The notes: generated by a model not told the origin, from the sequence alone. A DNA stretch of 64,000 nucleotides from Streptomyces sp. NRRL B-3428 (GCA_000721375.1 JOGW01000004.1:248001-312000), one strand, 5' to 3'; shown: positions 36,826 through 45,511, counted from the first letter of the stretch. Program-made: numbers and translations.

Positions 36826-38277
36826 TCAAGGCAGTTGAGCCGCTGGCACCAGTTCCCGCATCGCGTCCGGCGGCAAGGCGGGGTTCGCGGCTGCGGCCTC
36901 GCCCACCTGTTCGTCGGAGTGGTCCAGCAACGACCTGAGCGTGGTGGCGTCGACGGCCGGGTGACCGGCGGCGATCACGCGGGCCCGGACGTCCGTGAGA
37001 CAGATCCGCAGAGCTTCGGCCGTCGCATTCGGATGGCGGGCGATGGCGCGCAGGGTGCTGCGTACGGGGATCGCCGCCGCGGCGATCTCCTCCAGCAGGG
37101 AGGGCGGGGCCGCCGGGTTCTCGGCCACCTTCGCGTGGACGCGGGCGCCGTGGCGATCGGCCATCGATCGGAGTTGGGACTCCGTGAGGCCGGGGTGCGG
37201 CGCGAGGGAACTGAGCACCTTCGCGTCCCGGTCCGCGGCCAGCGCGTCGCGTACTGCCGCGGGAAGGTCGCGCCGGGCGGCGACGAGCATCCGTACGACC
37301 GGATTGCGTGCCCCGGCGAGCTGTTCGATCTCCTCGGCAGAGGCAGCCGCGATACGGGGCAGCAGCACGGGGCCGATCTTCGTGGTCGCTGCCAAGTGAT
37401 CCAGGACATCGAGAGGGAGCCGGGGGTTCTCGGCCAGACACCGTCGTACGTCGTGGTTGTCGTCCTCGGCGAGTACACGCAGAAGCGGGTCGGTCAGCGC
37501 CGGGTTCTTGGTCAAGGTCTGGCGCGTCCCGGGTATCGGGTCGCCGGCCAGCAACTCATATGTCTCCTGCGGCAGATCGGTGCGACCGGCAACCGCCCAG
37601 CGCAGGAGCATCGAAGGGTGGTCGGCGAAGGCGGCCGCCGCAAGGGCGGGGGTAGCCGGATTCTCCAGAGCCGCCTGCCGGATCGCGTGCGCGTCGCAAC
37701 GGCACGCGTCGCAGAGCCCGCAGACCGCCAAGGGCGGCCCTACCCCGGCGAGCAACGCGGCAAGGATCTGGGGCGGGGCCGCCCTATTGTGGGCAACCCC
37801 GCAGCGGACCATGGCATGTGCATGGGTGGCGAGGCGCGTCGCGACGGCGGCCGTGGTCCACAACGCGAGCTCTGCGAGCACGCGTTCGTCCGGGTCCGCG
37901 GCCAACGACTCCACCACATCGGCCGGCAGTCCAGGACAGGCGGCCAGCCGCTCGCGCTGATCGGCTTCGGCGCTGCGCGCGAGGATTCGGGCCGACTCGG
38001 GATCGCCCAGACCTTGGTCGAGCAACGCCAGCGTAGCCGACGGCTGGGCGACGGGGTCGACGTCCGCAGCCGAAAGTCTGCCCTCCCAGGCAAGGCGGTC
38101 GGCACACTCGGGGACACAGCGGGCCAGCTCCAGTACCTGCTCACGGGTCAAGTCGTCCCGCTGCGCCAGGACTTCGGCGACTTCCCGGCCCGCAGTGGCG
38201 ATCAGGCGATCGACCACGTCGGCGGGCAGCGCGGGATTCGCGGCGAGTCCGAGCAGGAGTTGGTCCACGGCGAGCAT
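36826..38277 (-). CDS. Leucine-rich-repeat-variant (LRV) protein with internal Cys cluster
   Basis: The 483-residue protein consists almost entirely of LRV-like helical repeats of about 22-26 residues, recognisable as A-x-N/H-P-x-L/A-P-x-x-x-L-x-x-L (for example AANPALPADVVDRL, AENPRLPLDVLDHL). Near the middle sits Cys186-x2-Cys189-x2-Cys192-x-Cys194, suited to a metal or Fe-S site; LRV protein of Azotobacter carries a 4Fe-4S cluster near its N-terminus. The start is uncertain (ATG 38277, or GTG 38301). Probably a protein-binding scaffold; the partner is unknown. Confidence 0.75.
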   Translation of the reverse strand: MLAVDQLLLGLAANPALPADVVDRLIATAGREVAEVLAQRDDLTREQVLELARCVPECADRLAWEGRLSAADVDPVAQPSATLALLDQGLGDPESARILARSAEADQRERLAACPGLPADVVESLAADPDERVLAELALWTTAAVATRLATHAHAMVRCGVAHNRAAPPQILAALLAGVGPPLAVCGLCDACRCDAHAIRQAALENPATPALAAAAFADHPSMLLRWAVAGRTDLPQETYELLAGDPIPGTRQTLTKNPALTDPLLRVLAEDDNHDVRRCLAENPRLPLDVLDHLAATTKIGPVLLPRIAAASAEEIEQLAGARNPVVRMLVAARRDLPAAVRDALAADRDAKVLSSLAPHPGLTESQLRSMADRHGARVHAKVAENPAAPPSLLEEIAAAAIPVRSTLRAIARHPNATAEALRICLTDVRARVIAAGHPAVDATTLRSLLDHSDEQVGEAAAANPALPPDAMRELVPAAQLP

Positions 38278-38339
38278 CCTGCACGTGAACTCCCCCGTCA
38301 CGCCCCTCGTTTTCCACCCCGCGCACTCCCCGCCGACCG

Positions 38340-39584
38340 CTACGTGTGACGCACCTCCCCACCGGAGAAGTACCGAGCCGTCCGCACCAGACCCGCGCCC
38401 GCAGGCGCCAGGAAGCACACCGCCGCACACACACCGAGCACCGGTCCGACCCCGAACGCCCCGATCGCCGGAGCGATCAACGCCAGGCCCACCGGCGCGA
38501 GGCCGTACGACATCAGGAAGTCGAGTGAGGAGACCCGGGCCAGTTTGTCCGGGGCGACCTCGCGCTGAGTGGCCGTGAACCAGGGGACGTTGAAGAGTTC
38601 GATGCCGATGCCCGCGACGGCGTAGGCCGTCACGACCACCGCCGGGTGGACCGGCAGCATCAGGGACAGGGGCGCGAAACCGTAGGCCGCGAGGCCCGCG
38701 AGGGCCGCCCAGCCCTGGGAGCGGGGGCGCCAGCGGGCGATCAGGACCGCGCCGCCCAGGGCGCCCAGGGTGTACGCGGTGGTGGCCGCGGCGAGGACGA
38801 CCTCCGTGTCGTAGCGGTCGCGGCTGACCAGCGGCAGGGCGACGCCGGTGGCGGAGTAGCCCGTGGCTATGACGGCGGTGAGGGCCGTCAGGCCTGCGAC
38901 GAACCAGGGGTGGCGGCGCGCCTCACGTACGCCCTCCATGAACTCCCCGACGAGTGAGGCTTGCTGGGGGATGGAATCGGCCGGGCGCGCGGATCCACGC
39001 CCCGGCGCCAGCGCCGCGACCAGCCAGAGCGCGCCGATGCCCAGCAGGAGCGCGGCCACATCGAGGAACGCGGCAAGGAGCGCGGCCAGCGAAGGCCCGA
39101 GCAGGGTGCTCACGCGTACGGAGAAGGTCATCGCCGCGTTGGCCTGCCGGCGGCGTGCCGCGTCCACGGTCTCGGCGGTCAGCGCCTGGAACGCCGGACG
39201 GCACGCACCCTGACCGGCTCCGGCCAGCGCCGCCGCACCCATCATCAGGACGGTCGACCGGCCGAGACCGGCCGCGAGCAGCGGTGCCGCGGCGGCGGCC
39301 ATGAGCCCCGACCACAGGACGACCGCACGGCGCGAGTGACGGTCGGCGAGCACCCCGCCGACCGTCACGGCGAGCAGGAAGCCGCCGGTGCGCGCTGCGA
39401 GCACCAGCCCCAACCCGCCCGCGCTCAGCTCGCGTTGGAGCACGGCGAGGCCGAGGACGAAGGGCAGGGCCCAGGTGGCGAGGCCCGAGGCGGTCGTGCC
39501 GGACCACAGGCGCAGGAAGGCCGCGTCACGCAGTACCGACTTCTGCAGGTCGGGCGGCGGCGCTTGAGTGGGCGTACTGGTCAA
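38340..39584 (-). CDS. MFS exporter, EntS-like (MFS_3) type
   Basis: The 414-residue protein has about 12 spans and the N-terminal layout LRDAAFLRLWSGTTASGLATWALPFVLGLAVL, with motif A as LADRHSRRAVVLWSG. This resembles the EntS/YbdA branch, which includes siderophore exporters as well as macrolide pumps. TTG 39584 has GGGAG 10 bp upstream. It is transcribed away from the metal-acquisition operon; the 222-bp shared gap holds a Zur-box-like element. Export of the molecule made by that operon is inferred. Confidence 0.8.
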   Translation of the reverse strand: MTSTPTQAPPPDLQKSVLRDAAFLRLWSGTTASGLATWALPFVLGLAVLQRELSAGGLGLVLAARTGGFLLAVTVGGVLADRHSRRAVVLWSGLMAAAAAPLLAAGLGRSTVLMMGAAALAGAGQGACRPAFQALTAETVDAARRRQANAAMTFSVRVSTLLGPSLAALLAAFLDVAALLLGIGALWLVAALAPGRGSARPADSIPQQASLVGEFMEGVREARRHPWFVAGLTALTAVIATGYSATGVALPLVSRDRYDTEVVLAAATTAYTLGALGGAVLIARWRPRSQGWAALAGLAAYGFAPLSLMLPVHPAVVVTAYAVAGIGIELFNVPWFTATQREVAPDKLARVSSLDFLMSYGLAPVGLALIAPAIGAFGVGPVLGVCAAVCFLAPAGAGLVRTARYFSGGEVRHT

Positions 39585-39670
39585 TTTCGGTGCGCTCCCG
39601 TCAATCAGGGCGTGCGGGCAGGTGGCAGGACCGCGGGCGGATCGATGCCACACGGACCCGGGGTAGCTTA

Positions 39671-39690
39671 ATGGAAACGATTGTCGTTAT
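39671..39690. promoter_or_regulatory. Zur-box-like element in the divergent promoter
   Basis: ATGGAAACGATTGTCGTTAT is unusually AT-rich for this genome. TGGAAACGATTGTCG agrees closely with the actinobacterial Zur box as I know it (TGRAAAYGATTTTCR-type), and AACGA-TTG-TCGTT is an exact inverted repeat. It overlaps a possible -10 (TATGGT at 39688-39693). The match was judged by eye. Confidence 0.6.
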
Positions 39691-39806
39691 GGTGTGGGCC
39701 TCGGGTCGAGCACCGCACCCTTACGGCGCGGGCACCAGGGCCCACTCCTGCCCGGGGCGCACCGCAGCGCGCCCCGACCTGCCAATTCCCTTGAGGTGAA
39801 AGCACC

Positions 39807-40664
39807 TTGGACCGCATTGCCACGGCACCCGACGCCTGCGCGGGGCCACGTCTGAAGCACACCGACGAGCTGTTCGCAGCCGTCCTCGCCGGTGAACTCG
39901 GCCCCGATCCGGCCGCGCTGACGGCCACCAGCGCCTTCTGGATCCACCACGGCACCCGGCTCGCGGGCGCCGAGGTGACCTATCTCAACCAGTACGTGCT
40001 CGTCCGGGTCGGCGGTGCCTTCGGCGGCTGCGCCTTCGAGGCGGGTGAGATCGACCCGGCCATCTGCGCGGAGGCATCGGGCTCCCCGCTGGACGTGCTC
40101 CTGCGGGAAGGCCCGCGGCCGCTGCGGATCGCCGCGCTCGACGCGTATCTCGCCTCCGTGCAGCCGCATCGCGAGGCCCTGGACGCCGATGCGGTGGTGC
40201 TTCCGGCCGGGCCACCCGAAGTGCGCGCGACGGCGCGGGACGCCGCCATCACCGGGCTGCTCGATCTCGCCGATGGCGCGCGGGTCGCCCTGATCGGAGT
40301 GGTGAACCCACTCGTCGCGGCGATCCGTGAGCGTGGGGCCGTGCCGCTGCCCTGCGACTTCAATCTGCGCACCACCCAGTGGGGCGACCCCGTGACCGAC
40401 GACATGCACGAGGTGCTCGACACCGCCGACGCCGTGATCGCCACCGGAATGACGCTCGGCAACGGGAGCTTCGACACGATCCTGCGGCGCTGCCGTGAGC
40501 GCGGTGTGCCGCTGATCGTCTACGCCCAGTCGGGCAGCGCGGTCGCACGGGCCTTCCTCGGGCACGGGGTCAGCGCGCTGTCCGCAGAGCCCTTCCCGTT
40601 CTCCCAGTTCAGCGCCGAGCCGACACTCCTCTACCGGTACCGGGCCACAGCGAGCGCATCGTGA
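39807..40664 (+). CDS. DUF364-like (putative heavy-metal chelation) Rossmann protein
   Basis: The 285-residue protein has an N-terminal domain with a Gly/Cys loop (VRVGGAFGGCAFEAGE) and a C-terminal Rossmann-like half (VALIGVVNPLV ... ADAVIATGMTLGNGSFDTIL ... VPLIVYAQSGSAVARAFLGHGVSALSA). The ATGMTLGNGSFDTIL and terminal segments match the DUF364 pattern (T/A-T-G-x-x-L-x-N-G-T), a family named as a possible metal-chelation domain. TTG 39807 has GAGGTG 9 bp upstream. Its stop overlaps the next start as GTGA. Catalytic role unknown. Confidence 0.7.
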   Translation: MDRIATAPDACAGPRLKHTDELFAAVLAGELGPDPAALTATSAFWIHHGTRLAGAEVTYLNQYVLVRVGGAFGGCAFEAGEIDPAICAEASGSPLDVLLREGPRPLRIAALDAYLASVQPHREALDADAVVLPAGPPEVRATARDAAITGLLDLADGARVALIGVVNPLVAAIRERGAVPLPCDFNLRTTQWGDPVTDDMHEVLDTADAVIATGMTLGNGSFDTILRRCRERGVPLIVYAQSGSAVARAFLGHGVSALSAEPFPFSQFSAEPTLLYRYRATASAS

Positions 40665-41719
40665 GCGCGCCGCCCGCCCTGGGCACCGGGTCCGCGCCCT
40701 GCCACCACGGCGAGCTGCTCCAGGGGCACTTCCTCGACGAGCACGGTCGGCTTCGGGCCGCTCTGGTCACCCTGCCGCTCGACGAGCACGGGGCGCGGGC
40801 CGCGTTCCTGCCCGCGCCCGGGCCACGGATCGAGGTCGTTCCGGCCGACAGGACCAAGGCACTGCGGGCCGCCGTGCTGACCCGAGATCTCTGTGCGCGC
40901 CGCACCGGAAGCCGGCCGTGCGGCGGCGAGTTGAGGCTGTTCGGGGATGTCCCCGTGGGGCTCGGCATGGGCAGTTCGACGAGCGATGTGATCGCGGCGG
41001 TACGAGCGGTCGCCGATGCCTACGGGCAAGTGCTCGCACCCACGGACATCGCCCTGCTCGCCGTACGCGCCGAGCAGGCCTGTGACCCGCTGATGCTGGA
41101 CGGGCGGCCGCGGCTGTTCGCGCAGCGGGACGGGCGGGTCATCGAGGAGTTCGGGGCCGCGCTGCCGCCGCTGGTCGTCGTGGGCTGCGCGCTCGGCCAC
41201 GGCCGGCCCGTGGACACCCTGGCGCTCCCCTCCCCCGCGCCGGACGAGGACACGGTCCGGGTGTACGAGGAGTTGCGTGCCCGGCTGAGAAGGGCGATCC
41301 GCACCGACGACCGCGTACTGCTCGGGCGGGTCGCGACCGCCAGTGCACTGCTCGGTCAACGGCGGCTCGGACACCCGGAGTTCACGCCCCTCGTCCGGCT
41401 GGCCGGCCGGCTCGGAGCGCTCGGCGTACAGATCGCACACAGCGGCTGCGTGGCCGGGGTGCTCTTCGACCCCGCCGATCCCGGGCTCACCGACCGGCTG
41501 CGCCGCTGCGTACGCGCCCTCGAAGACGAGGGCATCCCCGCCACCCGCACCTTCACGACCTTCCCCGCACTTGAGGAGAGCTTCGATGGCCATGGACGAG
41601 CACATCGCCGAGGCGATCGGCAGACCGGATCTGGTGCGCCTCGACGACCGGCTGCTCTGTCTGCGCTTCGAGACCATGAAGGTCGTCTCCGCGCTCGCCG
41701 CCGTACGCCGGCTTCTTGA
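40661..41719 (+). CDS. GHMP-family kinase resembling L-threonine kinase (PduX-like)
   Basis: The 352-residue protein has an N-terminal APCHHGELLQG resembling PduX (CGELxQG), the GHMP glycine loop VGLGMGSSTSD (about 99-109) and a later HSGCVAGVLFDP segment. PduX phosphorylates L-threonine for the cobalamin linker; here the neighbours suggest making a phosphorylated hydroxy-amino acid for the next enzyme. GTG 40661 overlaps the upstream TGA. The last 44 codons run 134 bp into the next gene out of frame, so the natural end may be near 41590. Confidence 0.75.
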   Translation: MSAPPALGTGSAPCHHGELLQGHFLDEHGRLRAALVTLPLDEHGARAAFLPAPGPRIEVVPADRTKALRAAVLTRDLCARRTGSRPCGGELRLFGDVPVGLGMGSSTSDVIAAVRAVADAYGQVLAPTDIALLAVRAEQACDPLMLDGRPRLFAQRDGRVIEEFGAALPPLVVVGCALGHGRPVDTLALPSPAPDEDTVRVYEELRARLRRAIRTDDRVLLGRVATASALLGQRRLGHPEFTPLVRLAGRLGALGVQIAHSGCVAGVLFDPADPGLTDRLRRCVRALEDEGIPATRTFTTFPALEESFDGHGRAHRRGDRQTGSGAPRRPAALSALRDHEGRLRARRRTPAS

Positions 41720-42608
41720 GACAGGAGCGGTACGGCGCGGGGACACGCTCCTGGACAGTTCGAGCGGGATCTACGCGTACGCCCTGGCCCTGGCTTGCCA
41801 CCGCTACGGCATGCGCTGTCACATCGTCGGCTCGACCACCGTGGACCGCACCCTGCGTATCCAACTCGCCGTTCTGGGCGCCACGTTGGAGCAGATGGAG
41901 CCGTGCAGCGATCTGAAGCTCGACCAGAAGCGGCGGGTCGCCCGCGTACGGGAAATACTGGCCGCGCATCCTCGCCACCACTGGATGCGGCAGTACCACG
42001 ACGAGATCCATTACCTCGGATACGAGGCCGTCGCGCGGCGGTTGCGCGAGGAGACCGGGACCGAGCGGATCACGCTGGTCGGCGGGGTCGGTTCGGGTGC
42101 GTCGACCGGGGCGCTCGCCCACTATCTGCGGGCCGCGGGCACGGAGGTACGGCTCGTCGGGGTGCAGCCCTACGGAAGTGTCACCTTCGGCGGTGAGCAT
42201 GTCGCCGATCCGGAGATCATCATCGCGGGTATCGGCAGCTCGATCCCGTTCGGCAACGTCCGGCACTCCACGTACGACGTCGTGCACTGGACCGCCTTCG
42301 ATGCGGCGCTCTCCGGAAGCGTCGAACTGCTGCGCCGGCACGCGGTGTTCGCGGGTCTTTCCTCCGGCGCGGCGCATCTGGCGGCGCGCTGGGAGCGGGC
42401 GCAGGACCGGGAGCGCACGGTGGTGTTCGTGGCCGCCGACACGGGCCATCGCTACGCGGAGGACGTCTTCGCGCGCCACGCCGAGGCCCTGCCGCTCGAC
42501 GAGCTCGCGCCACGCGAGGTGACCAGCCAGGACCAACTGGCCCTGCCCTGGTGCCGGATGAGCTGGAACCGGGCGCCCGCGCCATTGCGGGCGGTGGCGG
42601 TCGGATGA
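41586..42608 (+). CDS. PLP-dependent cysteine-synthase-fold enzyme (beta-replacement family)
   Basis: The 340-residue fold-type-II PLP enzyme has its Schiff-base lysine in RFETMKVVSA, the phosphate loop GGVGSGASTGALAHYL and the C-terminal GLSSGAAHLAA. The substrate loop, TSGNTG in cysteine synthases, reads SSSGIYAYALA, so it is not an ordinary cysteine synthase. Relatives such as SbnA and aminopropionate synthases replace the phosphate or acetate of activated serine with an amine. Using the kinase's product this way is inferred. ATG 41586 has GAGGAG upstream. Confidence 0.75.
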   Translation: MAMDEHIAEAIGRPDLVRLDDRLLCLRFETMKVVSALAAVRRLLETGAVRRGDTLLDSSSGIYAYALALACHRYGMRCHIVGSTTVDRTLRIQLAVLGATLEQMEPCSDLKLDQKRRVARVREILAAHPRHHWMRQYHDEIHYLGYEAVARRLREETGTERITLVGGVGSGASTGALAHYLRAAGTEVRLVGVQPYGSVTFGGEHVADPEIIIAGIGSSIPFGNVRHSTYDVVHWTAFDAALSGSVELLRRHAVFAGLSSGAAHLAARWERAQDRERTVVFVAADTGHRYAEDVFARHAEALPLDELAPREVTSQDQLALPWCRMSWNRAPAPLRAVAVG

Positions 42609-43675
42609 GCGCCGTGTCCGTCGCGCTGCCTGTCGCGCGGCGCAAAGGAAGCCTCGCGGTGCTGTGCGTGGCCCTCTCCGCCGTCCTGCTCGCCTCCGTG
42701 ATCGTCGCCATCGGGCTCGGCGCGGCCGTGGTCACGCCCGGCGAGACCGCCCGCTATCTGTGGGCCGCGCTGACCGGTGGCCGTATCGACTCCGGTGACG
42801 TCACCACGTACCAGATCATCTGGCAGATCCGTACCCCGCGTGTGCTCCTCGCGGCTCTCGTCGGTGCCGGGCTCGGCGCGGTCGGTGTGGCGGTGCAGGC
42901 GATGGTGCGCAACGCGCTGGCCGATCCGTTCGTCCTCGGTGTGTCCTCCGGGGCGTCCGTCGGCGCGGTGTCCGTCACCGTGAGCGGTGGACTCGCGGTG
43001 TTCGGGATCTACGCGGTGTCGGTGGGTGCCTTCCTCGGGGCGCTGGCCGCATCTGCGCTCGTCTTCGTGGTGTCCGCGAGCCGTGGGGCGCTGGCGCCGC
43101 TGCGCCTCGTACTGACCGGTGTGGCCTTGTCGTTCGGCTTCCAGGCACTCATGAGCGTGCTGATCTACTTCGGTCCGGACAACGAGGCCACCAGCAGCGT
43201 TCTGTACTGGACGCTCGGCGGTTTCGGCGCGGCCCAGTGGGGTTCGCTGCCGGTCGTCGCGACTGTCGTCGCACTCGGCCTCGTCCTGCTGCTTCGCGAC
43301 GCGCGCTCGCTCGATCTGCTCGCGCTCGGCGACGAGAGCGCGGCGAGCCTCGGGCTCGACGCCGACCGTCGGCGCAGAGTGCTGCTGGTGCTGGTCTCGC
43401 TGGTCACGGGCGTGCTGGTGGCCGTCTCCGGCGCCATCGCCTTCGTCGGCCTGATCGTGCCGCATCTCGTACGGATGGTCGTCGGCGCCACCCACCGCCG
43501 GGTGCTCGCCGTGGCCCCCCTCGCCGGCGCGGTGTTCATGGTCTGGGCCGATCTCGTGGCCCGCACGCTGGTCGCCCCGCGCGAACTGCCGCTGGGTGTG
43601 ATCACCGCGCTGGTCGGCGTGCCCGTGTTCCTCACCTTGCTGCGCCGCAAGGGCTATGTCTTCGGAGGCCGTTGA
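42605..43675 (+). CDS. FecCD-type ABC transporter permease
   Basis: The 356-residue protein has about 9-10 spans and the family landmarks RTPRVLLAALVGAGLGAVGVAVQAMVRNALADPFVLGVSSGA and SGAIAFVGLIVPHLVRM, shared by siderophore, heme and vitamin B12 importers. ATG 42605 overlaps the PLP gene's TGA (ATGA), and its own stop shares one base with the ATPase start. A single permease gene suggests a homodimeric channel. Confidence 0.93.
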   Translation: MSAVSVALPVARRKGSLAVLCVALSAVLLASVIVAIGLGAAVVTPGETARYLWAALTGGRIDSGDVTTYQIIWQIRTPRVLLAALVGAGLGAVGVAVQAMVRNALADPFVLGVSSGASVGAVSVTVSGGLAVFGIYAVSVGAFLGALAASALVFVVSASRGALAPLRLVLTGVALSFGFQALMSVLIYFGPDNEATSSVLYWTLGGFGAAQWGSLPVVATVVALGLVLLLRDARSLDLLALGDESAASLGLDADRRRRVLLVLVSLVTGVLVAVSGAIAFVGLIVPHLVRMVVGATHRRVLAVAPLAGAVFMVWADLVARTLVAPRELPLGVITALVGVPVFLTLLRRKGYVFGGR

Positions 43676-44469
43676 TGGATCTCAGCCTTGAGCGGCTGAC
43701 CGTCGTGACGGACGGCCGCACTCTCGTGCGGGAGTTGTCGCTGCGGGTGCCGAGCGGCCAGGTCGTGGGGATCGTCGGGCCCAACGGCAGCGGCAAGTCG
43801 ACCGCGCTGCGCTGTGTCTACCGTGCGCTGCGGCCCAGTTCAGGAGTGGTCAGGGTCGGCGAAGACGATCTCGCCGATCTCACCGCGCGGCGCGGCGCCC
43901 AGCTTGTCGCGGCGCTCACCCAGGACGGCACGGTGGACCTGGACTTCACCGTCGAGGAGGTCGTCGCGCTCGGCCGCGCCCCGCATCTACACGGTGCCCA
44001 GGCACTCGGGCGGCGCGAACGCGAGCTGTGTGCGCGCGCGTTGGAACGTCTCGGCATCGCCTCGCTCGCCCGGCGCGGCATCCTCAGTCTCTCCGGCGGA
44101 GAACGCCAGCGCGTCCTGGTGGCGCGCGCGCTGGTCCAGGAGCCGCGGATCCTCGTCCTGGACGAGCCGACCAACCACCTCGACATACGCCACCAGCTGG
44201 AACTCCTGTCGTTTCTGCGCGGCTCGGGCCTGACCGTCCTGGTCGTCCTGCACGACCTCAATCTCGCCGCCGCGGCCTGCGACCGGCTTGCGGTGCTCAG
44301 CGAGGGCCGCCTCGTCGCCACCGGCGCACCTGCCGAAGTGCTCTCTCCCGGACTCGTCAAAGACGTCTTCGGCGTACGCGCCGAGGTCGTCACCCATCCC
44401 CTGACCGGGGACCCACAGGTGCTCTACGCGCTCACTCCGAGTGCCGTTCGCGCCGCCAACTCCCTTTGA
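43675..44469 (+). CDS. ABC transporter ATPase, iron-chelate/B12 importer type
   Basis: The 264-residue ATPase has Walker A GPNGSGKST, signature LSGGERQR, Walker B ILVLDEPTNHLD and the switch His in VVLHDLNLAAAACD. The pattern is that of the FecE/BtuD branch. ATG 43675 overlaps the permease stop by one base. It powers uptake by the adjacent permease and lipoprotein. Confidence 0.93.
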   Translation: MDLSLERLTVVTDGRTLVRELSLRVPSGQVVGIVGPNGSGKSTALRCVYRALRPSSGVVRVGEDDLADLTARRGAQLVAALTQDGTVDLDFTVEEVVALGRAPHLHGAQALGRRERELCARALERLGIASLARRGILSLSGGERQRVLVARALVQEPRILVLDEPTNHLDIRHQLELLSFLRGSGLTVLVVLHDLNLAAAACDRLAVLSEGRLVATGAPAEVLSPGLVKDVFGVRAEVVTHPLTGDPQVLYALTPSAVRAANSL

Positions 44470-44497
44470 TCACCTGCCCGTCGAAAGGCACCACCCC

Positions 44498-45511
44498 ATG
44501 TTGAGAACCCGCTCCGCCCGGCTCCGCCGCACCGCACTCGGCGCCACCTCGGCCATCGCCCTCCTGCTCACGGCCTGCGGCGCCGAGGTCGACCCGGACT
44601 CCGAGGGCGCGGACACCGCCAGGTCCAAGGTGAAGCGCTGCGGCGAGACCGTGGAGTACACCGAGCCGCAGCGCGCCGTCGCCTACGAAGGGGGCAGCGC
44701 GGACAAGCTGTTCAGCCTCGGACTCGCCGACCAGGTGCACGGCTATGTGATGCCGCCCGCCAACCCGCCTGTCACGGAGTCTCCCTGGGCCGAGGACTAC
44801 GCCAAGGTGAAGATGCTCAGCAACGATCTGCTCAACAAGGAGATCGTCGTCGAGGCCGAGTCCGACCTCGTGGTCGCCGGCTGGAACTCGGGCTTCAGCG
44901 ACCAGCGCGGTATCACCCCGGAGATACTCGACAAGCTCGGCATCCAGAGCTTCATGCACACCGAGAGCTGCTTCAACTACCCCGGATTCCCCGAGAAGAA
45001 GACGCCTTTCGAGGGCCTCTACAGCGATCTGCAGCGACTCGGCCAGATCTTCCACGTGGAGGACAGGGCCGAGTCCGTGGTCGACGGGCTCAGGTCCCGG
45101 GTCTCCGCGGTCGCGGACAAGGCGCCGAAGAGCGACGACCCCGTACCCGTCTTCCTCTACGACTCGGGCACCGACCAGCCGTTCACGGCGGGCAGCCAGG
45201 TGCCGCCCAACGACATCATCAAGGCCGCCGGCGGCCGCAATATCTTCGACGGGCTCGACCAGCGCTGGACCCAGGTCACCTGGGAGGCCGTCACGAAGGC
45301 GCAGCCCGAGGTCGTCATGATCCTCGACTACGGGGACCAGCCGGCCGAGGAGAAGATCGACTTCCTGAAGAAGTCCCCGCACACCAAGAACCTGCCGGGG
45401 GTGAAGCAGAACAACTTCTTCGTCCTCGACTACAACGAGGGCATCAGCGGGCCGCGCAACATCGACGGCCTGGAGAAGTTCGACACGTATCTGCGCGAGC
45501 TCGACCGCTGA
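44498..45511 (+). CDS. Metal-complex-binding lipoprotein, FecB/BtuF class
   Basis: The 337-residue lipoprotein has a basic n-region (RTRSARLRR) and lipobox LLTAC, lipidated at Cys27. The mature part shows the two-lobe class III pattern (RAVAYEGGSADKLFSLGLADQVHGYV ... DLVVAGWNSG ... AAGGRNIFDGLDQRWTQVTWEAV ... PEVVMILDYG). It would bind a metal-chelate and pass it to the permease. ATG 44498 has AAAGG 9 bp upstream. The Cys pair at about residues 47 and 167 could form a disulfide. The ligand is not predictable. Confidence 0.9.
   Translation: MLRTRSARLRRTALGATSAIALLLTACGAEVDPDSEGADTARSKVKRCGETVEYTEPQRAVAYEGGSADKLFSLGLADQVHGYVMPPANPPVTESPWAEDYAKVKMLSNDLLNKEIVVEAESDLVVAGWNSGFSDQRGITPEILDKLGIQSFMHTESCFNYPGFPEKKTPFEGLYSDLQRLGQIFHVEDRAESVVDGLRSRVSAVADKAPKSDDPVPVFLYDSGTDQPFTAGSQVPPNDIIKAAGGRNIFDGLDQRWTQVTWEAVTKAQPEVVMILDYGDQPAEEKIDFLKKSPHTKNLPGVKQNNFFVLDYNEGISGPRNIDGLEKFDTYLRELDR

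Noticed and set aside
39640..39800. Iron (DmdR/IdeR) box for the metal-acquisition locus
   Set aside because: No TTAGGTTAGGCTAACCTAA-like sequence was seen; the element matches Zur better.
38340..45511. Reading the FecCD transporter and PduX-like kinase as a vitamin B12 uptake and linker locus
   Set aside because: Kept as an alternative only: there is no B12 riboswitch, the PLP enzyme has the cysteine-synthase fold rather than the CobD fold, and a Zur-like box is present.
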